A stretch of DNA of 64,000 nt from Erythrophleum ivorense. Taxonomy: Eukaryota; Streptophyta; Magnoliopsida; Fabales; Fabaceae. The stretch spans positions 62,001 through 126,000 of the forward strand of contig JAIUCV010000666.1 of assembly GCA_026724425.1 (NCBI GenBank), in the 5' to 3' direction. Position numbers and translations under genes: made by a program. This document shows, in pieces, positions 37,091 through 55,103 of this stretch (its first letter is position 1; each line of letters opens with the position of its first letter). The notes under the pieces were generated by a model. That model worked only from the letters and a program-made list of their open reading frames with translations, had not been told where the DNA came from and ran no database searches.

Positions 37091-40000
37091 AAAAGAAAAA
37101 AAAAAGAAAAAAGAAAAAGAAGATGTCATTGAGAAAATCAAATTGCATACGAATATTTCCTCGTAATTTTTAAAGGTAATTCCGTCCTGCATAGGTAGTT
37201 TATTAAGATTTTAGTTCTTGGTAGGGTTACTGAAAAGCTGGAGATTTCAAGCCTTGTATATGATTGGGAAATGGAAACTTGTTAGCTAGTTGACCCTTGT
37301 GTGTGTAACCTTTTTGTTTCACGATGCATGATTTCTCTGTAGTGTAGTGTGCTTTTCCGTGAGCTTTTTCTCTGCATTAAAAAAAAAAAAGGTTGTATTC
37401 CTCGAGGAATAGACTTGTTAATTCGTCTTTTTTCTCCTCTTTTCTGGGGTAAGAAGCTACGGGAATCTTTATGATATCCTCCTGCTTGTCTCTCTTCGAT
37501 GTTTCCGTACATTGTCGTCTACATGACCTAGCATGAAATAATTACTATGATCAGTAATTTCATCAGTTGTGTTTCTTCAATGGTCCCATAAACCTGCCTA
37601 ATTCAAACACACGCTCACATCCACGTACAAAGGCCGTTTCTAAACTTGAGTAGCTCTAATCCATAGTCTAGCAGCTGAAGAAGAGACTCCCCTCTTTCTC
37701 ACTAGATTCTTTGTTGTGCAGTTCAGTTTTGTAAAATATGAGAACCATTGATTTATGATGAAAAAAAGAAATTTCAAATGTGCTCTTGGTGGCTAAAGAG
37801 GGCTACTCCCAGGGACGACGGATCTATGATTCACTTTTGGAGAATAAAAATTAAAAAAATTAACATGTTCATGTAAATTTTTGCAATTATAATTAATCGA
37901 GATTTCATTTGGTTGGATGCGTCGCGAAAATATTTTTTATATATATTTTGTATAATATTTATTATATTTATTATTTTTTTTATCAAATTATCTTTTTAAA
38001 AATAAGAATAAAACAATTATTTGTTATCTTATTTATTTTTATTTATTTTTATTTTACATCTTTTTTATTATTATATCTTGTTTCATTGCAGGACAATTGG
38101 GTTGGGCCGGTGACACTTTATCTCTTAATCATTTAAATTCTTAGATAATTTGAATTCAACAAAATTATGAAACTTGCGGTAACAAAAATAACACTTGTCT
38201 TTTCTCCGAAGAAATATATAGCACTATTTAAGCTTCTTTTTTACTCTGACTTTGCCACTGCCAGCCATGCATAAGGGCAACACCCCAACATGCAGAGTAA
38301 TATCGGATATGTCAAAAGCAAATTAGTAGTCTTTTATTTTTTATTAACTTGAATAATAGGAAACCCTTTGAACAATATCAGAAACTAATAACCCCTCTAG
38401 CTACTGAATCTCTGCCAGTAGTGGTTTTTGTTTTTGGACCCACAAGGTCCCTCCTTTTTACGATTGTTCTGACAAACGTAATCCACGAATTTTTGTTGTG
38501 GATGAGAAAGAAACGAGATGTAAAAGAAAGTATATCCAGAAGATAGAACGTTTATTATATCTAAATCATACTTGAAGTTTTAGACTTTTTTAACAAATTA
38601 TTATTTAACATGTTGTGTGAGTTGAAATTTATGTAAATTAAAAAGTCTTTTAATTAATTTAATATAAGACTTAAAAAAACACTTCCATACATTCATAACT
38701 TAATTTTTATAAAATTAATTATTTCTAGGATTAGAAGCATGATAGTAAAAATGAGTGAACATGGAAGAACATGAAGTGCTTTGTTTCCTTTTTTTTTTTT
38801 CCCCCCCGGGTTAATGGGTTTCTTTTAGATGAATGTGAAGCTCAACGAGCTGCTGCTGTAGTGGACATCATTTGGTTGAGCTTAATTATTGATCTCAATC
38901 AATATTAGGACCAACTTTGCATCGTAGTTGGTATATTTGAATCTGAACGTATCTATAATTAGGCCCAGCTGTCTGAAAAAGGTGGTGTGAAAAGGACATC
39001 AATGTCTTACCCTGTCACAAAGCTCCCAACACCACCTTTCTTCTAGAGTTAATTTCGTACACTCAATTAATAAATTTAAAATTTTCCCCTCTAGCATTTA
39101 TAATTTAAAAGCAATAATATATTTTACCAGGAAAACATGCAGTAATATTTCTAATGAACTGTAGCTGACATTATCATAGTTGTTTAACAAAAATTTATAA
39201 ATTTATTTACTTTTTGAGAGTTCATTTTTTCTTTAAAAAATTATTAATTCGTACAAACAATTATGGTGGACATTTCGGAAAGCCTTCATTATTGCGTTAT
39301 TGGGACACAGCATTGAATGGGGGTGGGGTCATATTTTGGGGAATTTATAATGGATCGCACGTTCCACTCTTATTGCGGTCATGATTACCTATTTAATCAT
39401 CAAATCGTCTTCTTTACTTATTTTAAAATCAATATAAATGAAACTATTTCAAATGCACTCCGTAAATGAGAATTATTAGTGTAAATTATTTTTAATAAAT
39501 TATTACAATGTAAAAAGTAGAAAAGTAGTATAAATTTTTTTAAAAAAACTAAGCCTTGCCTCTCACTCTCTACCGTTCTAACTTCACCATTTCAATAGAT
39601 CCTGATTCCCTGATCCAACGTCCATATGGAATTCAGCATTCTAATTCTCTCTCTCTCTCTCTCTCTGAAATGTTTTTTCCTATTTGTTTTTTGTTTTCAT
39701 GCAATTGTATTTTGGCATGTGCGGCGCTGCACAAGGCTGTCAGAATTGGGCCATAGGAAGCCCAAATCTTCATAATTGGGCCACACTGATATCCTGGGGG
39801 GCCCAGACAAAAAAGAAATAACGAATGGAGAGAGATACAAGCTGTAAGCACGATTGGTAAAATCACCAAAAATGTGAACAAAGAAATAAAATAAAATAAA
39901 TGAAGAAGCAAATTAAAGACAAAAGGATAGTTTTGTTCAAAAAGACCAAAAAAAAAAAAAAGAGGTGAGGACTAAGAAGAAGGGGAATCAGGAAGGTAGG

Positions 40001-40845
40001 ATATCGGTTAACGTTAACCCGTCGTATCTTAGTCGTCAAAACTGATTTTTTTTTTTTCGTGGGGTGAAATTAGAAGTTTAAATTTTTAAGGAAGCAGATA
40101 AAAAATAGTAATTAGCTCGAATAACGACTAAGAAAAAGGAAAATTTTAAAAATTACAAAAGAAAAACAGCGATTATTATAATGAAAATCTCCTACCCGCT
40201 CTTGCCTTTAGTTCTCCCTATCCGTCTCTCTCTTTCTTTCCCATTCAGTTTTCTTCATCTGTCCGTCTCTCAACTCTTGTTCTGTAGAACTATTGTTGTC
40301 TCTTCCTATCTGATCGAGCACAGGCTCCTCACTCTCCTCTTTTAATTTTGTTTTCTCAAGAATTTATGATACCCTTTGCATTCTGTTGTCTTGGGTCAAT
40401 GCGGTCCTATTTTCTGCAAGTTAGGGCTTAAATCCGTGGTCTGGGCTGATTGATTTGGATTATGTGCGGTGCAGAATGTAGCTGGAGAAGGCGGTATTCT
40501 ATTCTGAATAAATATTTCATCCTCATTGCCCGGGGATGTTAAAATTTTTATAAATTTGGCTCATTTTGATTTTCTCTTATTCTGGATTTACGCCATAATC
40601 CAATTTGCTACTACTTGGATGACTGGATTGGGAAATCTCATTGGATTTTGGTGGATTTTTAAAGAAAGCAAGGAATTTTGGCTGCATAACCCATTGATTC
40701 GGCGAATTCGTGGACAATAAGAGTGAGGGAAAGTTGCTCTACATGAAGTTATGCACAATTAGGTGTTGATTTGGGTACGATTTTGAGCAGAAAATCGTAT
40801 TACATTTGCTGCCTGTAGGTGAGGTGTATTGAAGGTCATTTCATC
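37091..40845. other. Spacer and leader upstream of the CK1-like gene
   Basis: The GRAS 3' untranslated region likely reaches about 37400. The rest is AT-rich with no gene: a C7 run at about 38801, a CT microsatellite at about 39645-39666, and two TGGGCC words at 39756-39785. From about 40180 the sequence becomes pyrimidine-rich (CCGTCTCTCTCTTTCTTTCC) and is probably the kinase leader, which may contain an intron. Confidence 0.45.
40006..40019. promoter_or_regulatory. Perfect 14-bp palindrome GGTTAACGTTAACC
   Basis: A perfect dyad about 830 bases before the CK1-like start codon. Each half carries GGTTAA, the core of the plant GT element bound by trihelix factors. A regulatory role is inferred from position and symmetry only. 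Confidence 0.3.
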
Positions 40846-46714
<5,869 letters not shown>

Positions 46715-47823
46715 AGGGGTTTCCTTTTTACGAGAGACATTTTCTAAATTCTGATGCACCTGAAATGCTAGATCACTTTTTATTTGAGTGATCTCAAGAA
46801 TTGTGGAATCAATCCTGTACATGGGATAGTACTGAAGCAGTGCTAGGTCACATCTACATCGCTACCTGATGAAATCATTTCACGATCAAAATGGTTCTGC
46901 CCCCTGGATTGCCTTCGCAAGATTTCTCAGCCACTGTAACATGTTCGAAACATGCCAGAGTGAGAATCCAACGAGGATTCTATCATTTTTGCATTTTTGC
47001 AAGAAGGAACTTGGGTTTACTTTTTCAATTATATATATATATATAGATAAAGATGAAACTTGAGCGGTAGCAAGTATTGTGTATGATATACGCTGTTGTT
47101 CGCTCAGTTAGACCAGCACTGCCTGTATGTCATCTGCACTTTGATTGATATGAGAATGGAATTTTTTGACAATCTAGGCTTTGGTCGATCTAAACTTGAG
47201 GTCATCATTTATATGGCCTTTTGTCATAACTCAGGATATGTTGCGTTGGGACTTGTGACACTACCAGTGAAGTTTACATGTCGCTCATCGTTCGTCCGAT
47301 TATTATTATTATTATTTCAAAAGGGAGTAATTTCGTTTTGGGAACACGTCTGCAGTTTCTCAAAGCAACTATTGATAAAACAAACCTGAGGGTCTACGAG
47401 AGCAATTACCCCAGCTACAGCATTTGAGAGTCATTACCAACTACCAAGGCGTAAATTTAGATTCCTGAACATCATTCTACGATTCCATGTGTTCTTTAAT
47501 AGTATTTACAAACGAGAAGCAATAGCTTCTTTGGCCAGCCGGAATATAAATCGAGTTTGCACTTGCATTCACAGAGAGCATCAAACTACGCTATTTGTGC
47601 CAAGTAATAGTATTCTTTAAATCCCGTCACACGTAAGTCACTAACATCTCTAAGAATCCATCCACTAGTTTACAGTAGCCTCATTCCAGATAACAATTCC
47701 TTGATAATACACGGTAATTTCAGGGTGGAATATACACTAAACTCATCAAATCCCAGAGGAAAAATGAAGACCAAGAATTCTAGAAGACAACTTTGCGTTT
47801 GAGAACCCACATAATGCAGAAAA
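46715..47823. other. Convergent 3' regions of the CK1-like and VPS2-like genes
   Basis: The two genes end 1.1 kb apart facing each other, so this stretch mostly comprises their 3' untranslated regions. Frames present (46869-47063, 47096-47389) have no known domain. A TA microsatellite is at about 47031-47045. Confidence 0.5.
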
Positions 47824-50800
47824 TTATGGGTTTCTTAGAGTTGCCAAACGTTTCTCTAGGTCGTCAATGCCCGAGCTGAAACAGCATAAGATTTCCAACG
47901 TCAAGCAAATTAAGTATTTTAATGTTTACATATGAAAACAGGTTTGAGTTTAGAATTCGTAGTGGTACATAAGGAGCAACAATAGATTCTTCATGATTTA
48001 CGTGATATACATAGAAACTCATTTTCTCTTTAACCCAGTAATGATTAAAATAAATGTTATAGTTATGTGGTATATACCTGCTAGCATTTTCAGTATTCTT
48101 TGTAGCAATTCTTCCTTTAGGAGCCGCTGACAACTGCCAAAAAATTAAAATACAACCCAATTAGCTTGAGCACAATAGCAAAGTGCAAGTCACAGATGGT
48201 GAGTCCAGAAATTTGTAACAACTGATTCCAACCTGTGAGGCAACATCCACGCCAATTTCATCAAGCACCTGCCAAAATAAGGTGGCGAGCAAAATTGCCA
48301 TCAGTTCCTTTTATTTAACTCAAAAGTCACTGTTATCCCTCAAAAAAAAATAAAATAAAATCTTAAACTTTTGCCCATTCAGATTCCACTCAGGGCTTAT
48401 TGCTTCTAAACGTTTGGAAACTAGGCCAAAAAAAAAAAATCATACTGTATTCAGAAGTGTAATTGTCGTTTCAAGTCTTGAGAACGAAACACAATGCAGA
48501 TATGCCAGGCCAATTTCTTTTTCTTTTTTCTTTTTTTTGGTTTTTCCCCTCAATTTTATGGGGAGGGTAAGGGTGAGAGAATCATTAGTGTTGCCCTGCT
48601 TCACGTAAGACAGACTGGCCATTTCAAAAGTATATAACAGGATCCATTTAGCGATTTTAGAAGTTATTCCAGTACAAAGCCTGCAAATGTTGCAGAATAA
48701 AATAGAAAAGATGTAATGAAAGAAGATACTTGAAGGAAAGTACCTGATTTGTCAGCTCGTCAGTCTCCTCTTCAGCTTCATCATTATCCAAGGAATCATC
48801 TATGGCATCTGACATCATTTCAGTCTGCATGATAAACCATTAAGGTCCATAAGCCAAGGGAAACGTAAACAATGATTTTCCTTTTATTCCCCTCACATGT
48901 AAATTTACTAAAGTAAAAGCATCATCTTACAGTCATATCCATCTGTGCCGATTGTTTCTGGAAGTCCTGTATAACCTGTGCTTGCTTTGCAGGTGCCATT
49001 TGCTGCAAAGGTATCTTCTAATTTAGCACAAGGGGGAAGAATAAAGAAGCAATCTAAAAGGTACTTTATGGAGTTTAATGTCAATGTTTTGTTGCACTCT
49101 GGAAGAACAGCTTTTATCATCACTGCTGTCCTGATGCAGCCTTTTGCCTCTTAGTTTCTCCTTAAAGATGGACAACACCACTCTATCCATTTTCTGTAGT
49201 CTTATTTCTTTCCTTTGTGTGTGCAAGTGATTGGAAGGCAGCGGGGGAACACTATCTTCCACTATGCATGTGATAACAAAGAAGAAGAGAGATTAAAAAA
49301 AAAAAACCAGGATCCCAACATTCATATTCTGATCATTCTATCCTATTCTATGGAAACTTTACTCTCACACTGTGCAATAACTCCAACCTTATCCTGACCA
49401 GCTCAAATTTTATACAGAATTTGCATATCACTCGCTTGGTAAATATCAAAATGCATCCACACGCTACATTGGAACTGCATTACAACTCACAAATCATAAA
49501 AGCTTTCTTTTATTTCCTTTTGTTTTTTTTGGGAGAGGGTGATAAAACCAAACAAAATCTTGCAATGTATAATGGTCCAATATAAGAAAGTTGGGACAAT
49601 ATATATACATATACAGAGACATGCAATTATTTTTAAATATAATTGAACATGCTACCTTATTCATAGCGGCCATTGCCTTACTAGCACCTTTCATACCGAC
49701 AGCGACTGAAGACTGGGCATGCATTGCCTGCAGGAAATGGTAAACATAGCTAAGAGCACAAAGCATCTATCTGCTATCAGCTATCTCACAAAAACCAGGA
49801 TTCAACAATCTACCTGTGTGTGAGTTGCTATGCCTCTCATTTGAGCTCGACTACCTTGAAGATTAGCAATTTGTTGCCTAAGCCTAACCAACTGGCGAGC
49901 TAAAACTTTAGTTGCTGCCTGCAAATTGCATGGGCAAAGAAAATATCTGAAAATCAAGCATATCAATAATAGACCAAGATGACAAAACTTTAAGTCAGTC
50001 TGCAGAAAATCAGCAGGGAAAAAAATCTTTTGGTACCGGTGATCATACCTCATTTCCAGTCTTAGCAGTTCTCTTTATTTCAGCAACAAGCTTTTTTTCC
50101 TAACAATACAATAACCATATTAGATATGACAACAAAAGTTCAGGAACAGAATCATCATTTGTAATATGTATGACAGTTTGACATACTTCCAATTGTAATG
50201 CTCCAATTTCCCTCTCTATGCCTGAAGTATATAGGAAACCAAGAAAAACTATTAACATAAGTGCAAATGCCACACCTCTAACGCAGATACAATAAAGAAT
50301 AATAACAATAATCAGTTTGAAAGTCTCCCTCCATAGGTTTTTGTTCCTCTACTGTTATTGAAACCGAACGGGAGTGGTATCAGGACAAAGCCATCTAAAG
50401 TTGAACCAAAACTTACTAATTAATGTAGCAAGAAACTGAAAAATTACCTCTAGTAGCGCTTGTCATTTCTCGCTTACTCTCCCGAAGAGCCTCTGGATAA
50501 AATAAAACACGAACGAATGACATAAAAACATAGCCTTTTAACTAAAATTTAATATGGGACATCAGTTCTGCTCTCCAACTCCCCAAAAAAAATTAATTTT
50601 ATGATATTAAAAATCATTTGAAGACCAAACATCAAAGTGATCGATCAATTATCAGAATCGTATCTAAAATACCCAAAAGAAAATTACTTAACTCAGGAAA
50701 AAGGGGGGGGGGGGAGATAGTTATAATTGGGCAATGGAAAGCTGATTCGCTTTAGGGATGAATATAAACAAAAAAGAGGGAGAATCAGAGATAGGGCACA

Positions 50801-50837
50801 AACCTTTGGCAGTGGGTTTCTTGGTGAAGATGCTCAT
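47824..50837 (-). CDS. VPS2.3: ESCRT-III subunit, VPS2/CHMP2 family (VPS2.3-like)
   Basis: Eleven short exons on the minus strand, 50804-50837, 50448-50492, 50187-50221, 50049-50099, 49814-49918, 49656-49727, 48931-49002, 48744-48824, 48233-48268, 48078-48133, 47824-47875, join in phase to 212 residues, normal for the family. The N-terminal half is basic and helical, with SIFTKKPTAKEALRESKRE and a conserved KKLVAEIKRTAKTGNEAATK helix followed by LARQLVRLRQQIANL. The C-terminal half is acidic (DDSLDNDEAEEETDEL). The last residues, GIDDLEKRLATLRNP, form a MIT-interacting motif that recruits the ATPase VPS4/SKD1. ESCRT-III polymerises on endosomes to bud and cut intraluminal vesicles. The closest Arabidopsis protein is probably VPS2.3 (At1g03950) rather than VPS2.1, judging from length and helix sequence. 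The start ATG is followed by a 34-base first coding exon. Confidence 0.93.
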
Positions 50838-53110
50838 GGCGCAAAACAGAATGGTCTAAAGAGGAGGCCCTCGAAGTCTTCGTCAAAGGTATTTCCAAAT
50901 TGTTTGAGAGAAGCTCCAGAACCAGAAGCCGAAGGTACAGGAGAAGAATCCTGGAACTCTCGTCGGGGTGTTTTTCCCTCTCTTTCATGTCTATTACATA
51001 GGTTCGGACTTTGGCTTAATTATCCAATATCCAATATGTTGACTGGCTTTTTTACTTTTCAATACAGGCCCTTTAAGATTTTAGAAATCGCAATTGGCAC
51101 CTCCAACATAAAGTTTATTTAATAAAGATCACTGACATTTTTTGGACAACACCAGGATCATTGACTAGAAAATTTTCTATCTTCTATTATATTATACAGC
51201 TGAGTTTTAATTCTATTTTTTAAAATTTAATTTTATACTTGAAAGCATCATTTAAAAGAACTAAATTGTAGTTTTTTATATATTTATTATTTAAGTCTTT
51301 TAATAAAATTATGATATAGATAAAAAAATTTTAATTATGTGATGATAAATTATAAAAATCACATATTTATTGTATTATTATTATTATAAAAATTATCCAT
51401 TTTATTATATTTTGAATATTGTAAATATGATCAAACAGTATATTATTTGTGCATTTGGCACAAAAGAAAATGAAACATTTGTAAAATTACTTGCCATTTA
51501 GTCCTCCGTTCCAAACTTTAACAGTTAGGCAACAATAATCCAAATGGGGCAATAATCGAAGTAATATAAAATAAATCCAATTGTGGTGTAATCACTTCCC
51601 ATCCATGCACATAATTGAAAGATTAGCATACAATTTCACTTACTAAAATTTAACCTTATGTTCGTTGATCCTTTTATTTGCCCTTGATATTGTGATCAAA
51701 GTATTGAAACGAAATATTCACATTTCTTTTTTAACTTTGATTCGTTTAACGATGTAACGTTGTTGTTGGTCACATTCCATGGTGAGGGTATACCTAAACC
51801 TTTGGGAATATGCCACCAATGTGCCCCTGTGCTGAAGCGTGTTGACTACAGTTCAAACTTTACAGCGAAAAAGTTTAATAATCAAAGATTTAAGTTAACG
51901 AGAATATTCAAATTATATTTTTTTATTTTAAAAATATACACCTTCTTTTGTTAAAAATAAAATATGCACTATCTTACATCTCACACAACTAAAGATAATT
52001 TTTAATTACGTTTCTTTTAAATTAAAATACTCATATATGCATTACTTATATAATTAATATTAAGTTAAAATTCTAAGACCTTTTAAAACTTTAAGTACAA
52101 TTTTCATGGATTTTAAAATTTGACAATAAATTTTTAAAATTTTTATTTTCGTATGAATAACTTGTATCCTTAATAAATCTATTAAATTACTAATAGAAGT
52201 ATTATACATAAGTATACTTTCGCACACGAATCAGATGATGTAATAAGAAAAGGCAAAGAAGGGTATAATTATAATTTTATAAAAAATTCCCTCTCTTCTG
52301 CAATCCTCTCTCTTTTTTTCTCGTCATCCTAAATCTATGACAACGAGTGACACAGTTTTTCTCCGGTCCAATTTCATTTCAGTTGATGCAGTCTTAAAAG
52401 GTTGAGCCTTCTTCCACTTTTTTTTAAAATAAAAATAAAACAATAAAAATGACTCATTGCATTAAATGGACCAATCGAAAAGAAAAAACGGGAGAGAAGC
52501 CAAGACTTGATAGAGTCACGTTAAATGGATGGGGGCAAATGCCCCTTTAATTTTGCAAGTTTGTGTGTGTGTATATATATATATATAATATTATATTTTA
52601 ATATTATATTTTGTATCTTTTAAAATTTTAAATTTATTAAACTCATAAAAGTCACTGAACACACACATATAAATATATATTATTTAACTTTTTAAATTGA
52701 TCCCATTAAATTTACACTTTTTTTATTTTCTTTTACTTTTGAGTGGAGAAAAGTGGCAAATGCACTTGGACTAATCGGAGAAAAATTTTGCGGCAATATG
52801 AATCAATCCATTGGGCGTCAAAACTGGCCTATGATTTTAACGGACTGTAAAACATAACATTGGGCGTCAGTTGAGGGAAGTCTCGGGGAATGCCTTTGCC
52901 CCATAAGAGGGTAAGGAGAGAACCATAGGGGTACGGTTGGCACCAAGGCACAACATTGATGGAAATGTTATTATTGAAAAATAAAAATATATATTATATT
53001 ATTATTATTTAATAATAATTATTTTTTAAAAAATAAAAACATAAATATTATTTATCATTTTACTTATCTATGTTTTTGATTCCTTCAATTTTTTTTTTCT
53101 ACGGAACAAA
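50838..53110. other. Intergenic spacer 5' of the VPS2-like gene
   Basis: The first 200 bases are probably its leader and promoter; the plus-strand frame 50727-51122 overlaps it and is a shadow. The remainder is AT-rich with a TG/TA simple repeat near 52563-52588. No coding signal was recognised. Confidence 0.5.
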
Positions 53111-53124
53111 CGCAGCCTCTATCA

Positions 53125-53285
53125 ATTCAGAATCGATTGACCTCGCGAAAGGTTTATAATCTTTCACTTGCAGGAAGAATCACCCTTGCCCAATCGGGCC
53201 TTAATGTTATCCGCCAGTTGTATTTGTGGACTTCTTTACTTATCGTGTTTTGTGATGAAGTTCTTAAGATAAATGGGCCAAGAAT
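53125..53285 (+). mobile_element. LINE-L1 type polymerase fragment
   Basis: A short open stretch reads RLTSRKVYNLSLAGRITLAQ then SGLNVI and SLLIVFCDEVLKI. This matches the segment after the reverse transcriptase core of plant L1-like LINEs (typically RLxxWKxxxLSLAGRxTLxxS followed by CDEI). Only about 50 codons remain, with AT-rich sequence on both sides. Confidence 0.7.
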
Positions 53286-53993
53286 AAAAAAGTTAAAATA
53301 TATGTGTTTAATTTCTTGTTATTTTTCTTTGTTATTTTTAAAATTTAAGAATATTATAATTTATTTTTTATTAAAAAATGTAAAAATTAATTTAAAAATA
53401 TATTTTTCATTGTAGTTAAATTGTTTACAATTTGATATTTTTTTACTTCTGTTGTTTTTTTAAATTTTTTAATTTATTTTTATAAAAGTGAAGCTTACTA
53501 GTAACCTTCTGTGCAAATATATTGGCAACATCTCCAATATATATATATATATATATACAAAAGTTAAAGAAAAATAATTATTTTTTATTTATTATTATGG
53601 GACCTTTTTTATTTTGTTCTTCTATATGTTTAAACTTGTTTTTCATCAATAATATTTCCTTTTCATTTGGAACGGCGGAAAATATCCGAAGACGCTCGAA
53701 TAAATCATTTACGTCAATAACATTAATTTATATCTTGAAAATTTTATAAAGAAAGAATTAAAAATTAAAATTATTTTTTAAAATTATAATTACTATTAAA
53801 TTTTAAAAAATTTATTAATGAATTTAATGATTTATAATCATTGCAAATTTTTCAAGAGATGGGTTTTAGTTATAATTTTGCCTTTTTTCTTTCTTTTGGG
53901 CCATCTCGTCAACTATAGGCGACTACCTCTTCAAATAACTCAATGTATTGTCCCCCGCAACATCGTTTGCGACTTGCTCTCTAGCTCCCTTCA

Positions 53994-54480
53994 GGCTTTG
54001 TTTGATTTGAGGGATTTGGAGGGGAGGGGAGGCAAAATATCCCTTCCTTTCCAAACTCTCCCCTTCAAAAGTAAAAATTTTTAGAAAAGAAATTTTTTTT
54101 TTTTTAAACTTTAACTAAATTATCCCTCACTTAAAATATAATATGGATCTTATTTTTTTAAATAGGATTTAAAATAATTTTTTATGAAAATAAAAAATAT
54201 TTTTAAATAAAAATAAAAAATTATTTTTTATAAAAAAAATAAAAAAATATTTTTTTATATAAAAATATCTTAAAAATAAAAAAAAATTAATTCTAATATC
54301 ATAAAAATATAATTATCCATTAATCCTTCCCCTCCTCTCCCCTCCCCAACCAAATAACATATCATTAAAATCCCTACCCCTCCAAATCAACCAAACAACG
54401 CATTATTAAAACCCTTCCTCCCCCTCCACTCCATTAAAATCCCTCCCCTCCCCTCCTTTGAACCAAACACTCCCTCACTC
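53994..54480. repeat. MITE-like element with G/C-biased terminal inverted repeats
   Basis: The left end around GGCTTTGTTTGATTTGAGGG and GGAGGGGAGGGGAGG pairs with the right end, whose reverse complement reads GAGTGTTTGGTTCAAAGG and GGAGGGGAGGGGAGGG. The interior is AT-rich and non-coding. Related internal blocks (CCCTCCCCAACCAAATAAC, CCTCCAAATCAACCAAAC) suggest nested or repeated ends on the right side. No target duplication was fixed. Confidence 0.55.
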
Positions 54481-55103
54481 TCTCTAACATTCTCACCTTT
54501 TGGAGCGCTTTACGCAACGCATGGCATTGAAGTTGTTATCTGAATAACTCAGAGAGCACCATAAGAAATTTTACATTATCGCTGCAATGTGTCTGAAATG
54601 ATATGAATATCCATGATCGTGCGAAAACTGGGAAGGTAATTCATTTTGTCTCGGTTGTTTTATTTTCTTTGATTGGATAGTTCGTTAGAATACGTCATTT
54701 CTTCTCGGTGTTTAAGAACTGGGTTAAGATACAGAATCAGATTTGCTGGACCTATTTCTTACTATTGGTGTCAGCAGACGAAGAGTTGACAGTAAAATCA
54801 TAGATTTTAGTGAAAAACGTGCCCCAAAATGATTCTCTGGAGAATTTCGCTTATGGGTATTTCTGATGCTGGCAATTTTAAGGAAACTATGCGAGTTGTA
54901 TTCCTGGAAAGATGTCAATAACAGTGAAATTGATGTATTTTGTTTTTACACTTAGTAAAATGAAAATCAATGTTTTTGATGTATTGGGGTTGAATTGTTC
55001 ACCTGGCAGCGATTGAACATTATAGGTCCTAGCAACTGGCGAGATGCGACGAATTCAAGACCTTCGGTTGTGTAGATGACTTTGATGCTTGTTTTTGTTG
55101 GGG
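54481..55103 (+). other. Probable 5' leader of the TBC gene
   Basis: A donor-like CTGGGAAG|GTAATT at 54635/54636 and an acceptor-like GATGTTCAG|GAATCTT at 55111/55112 would splice in phase, adding an upstream start at 54613 (MIVRKLG) before the shared RNLTKGDG. This is an alternative to the local ATG at 55104. Confidence 0.4.
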
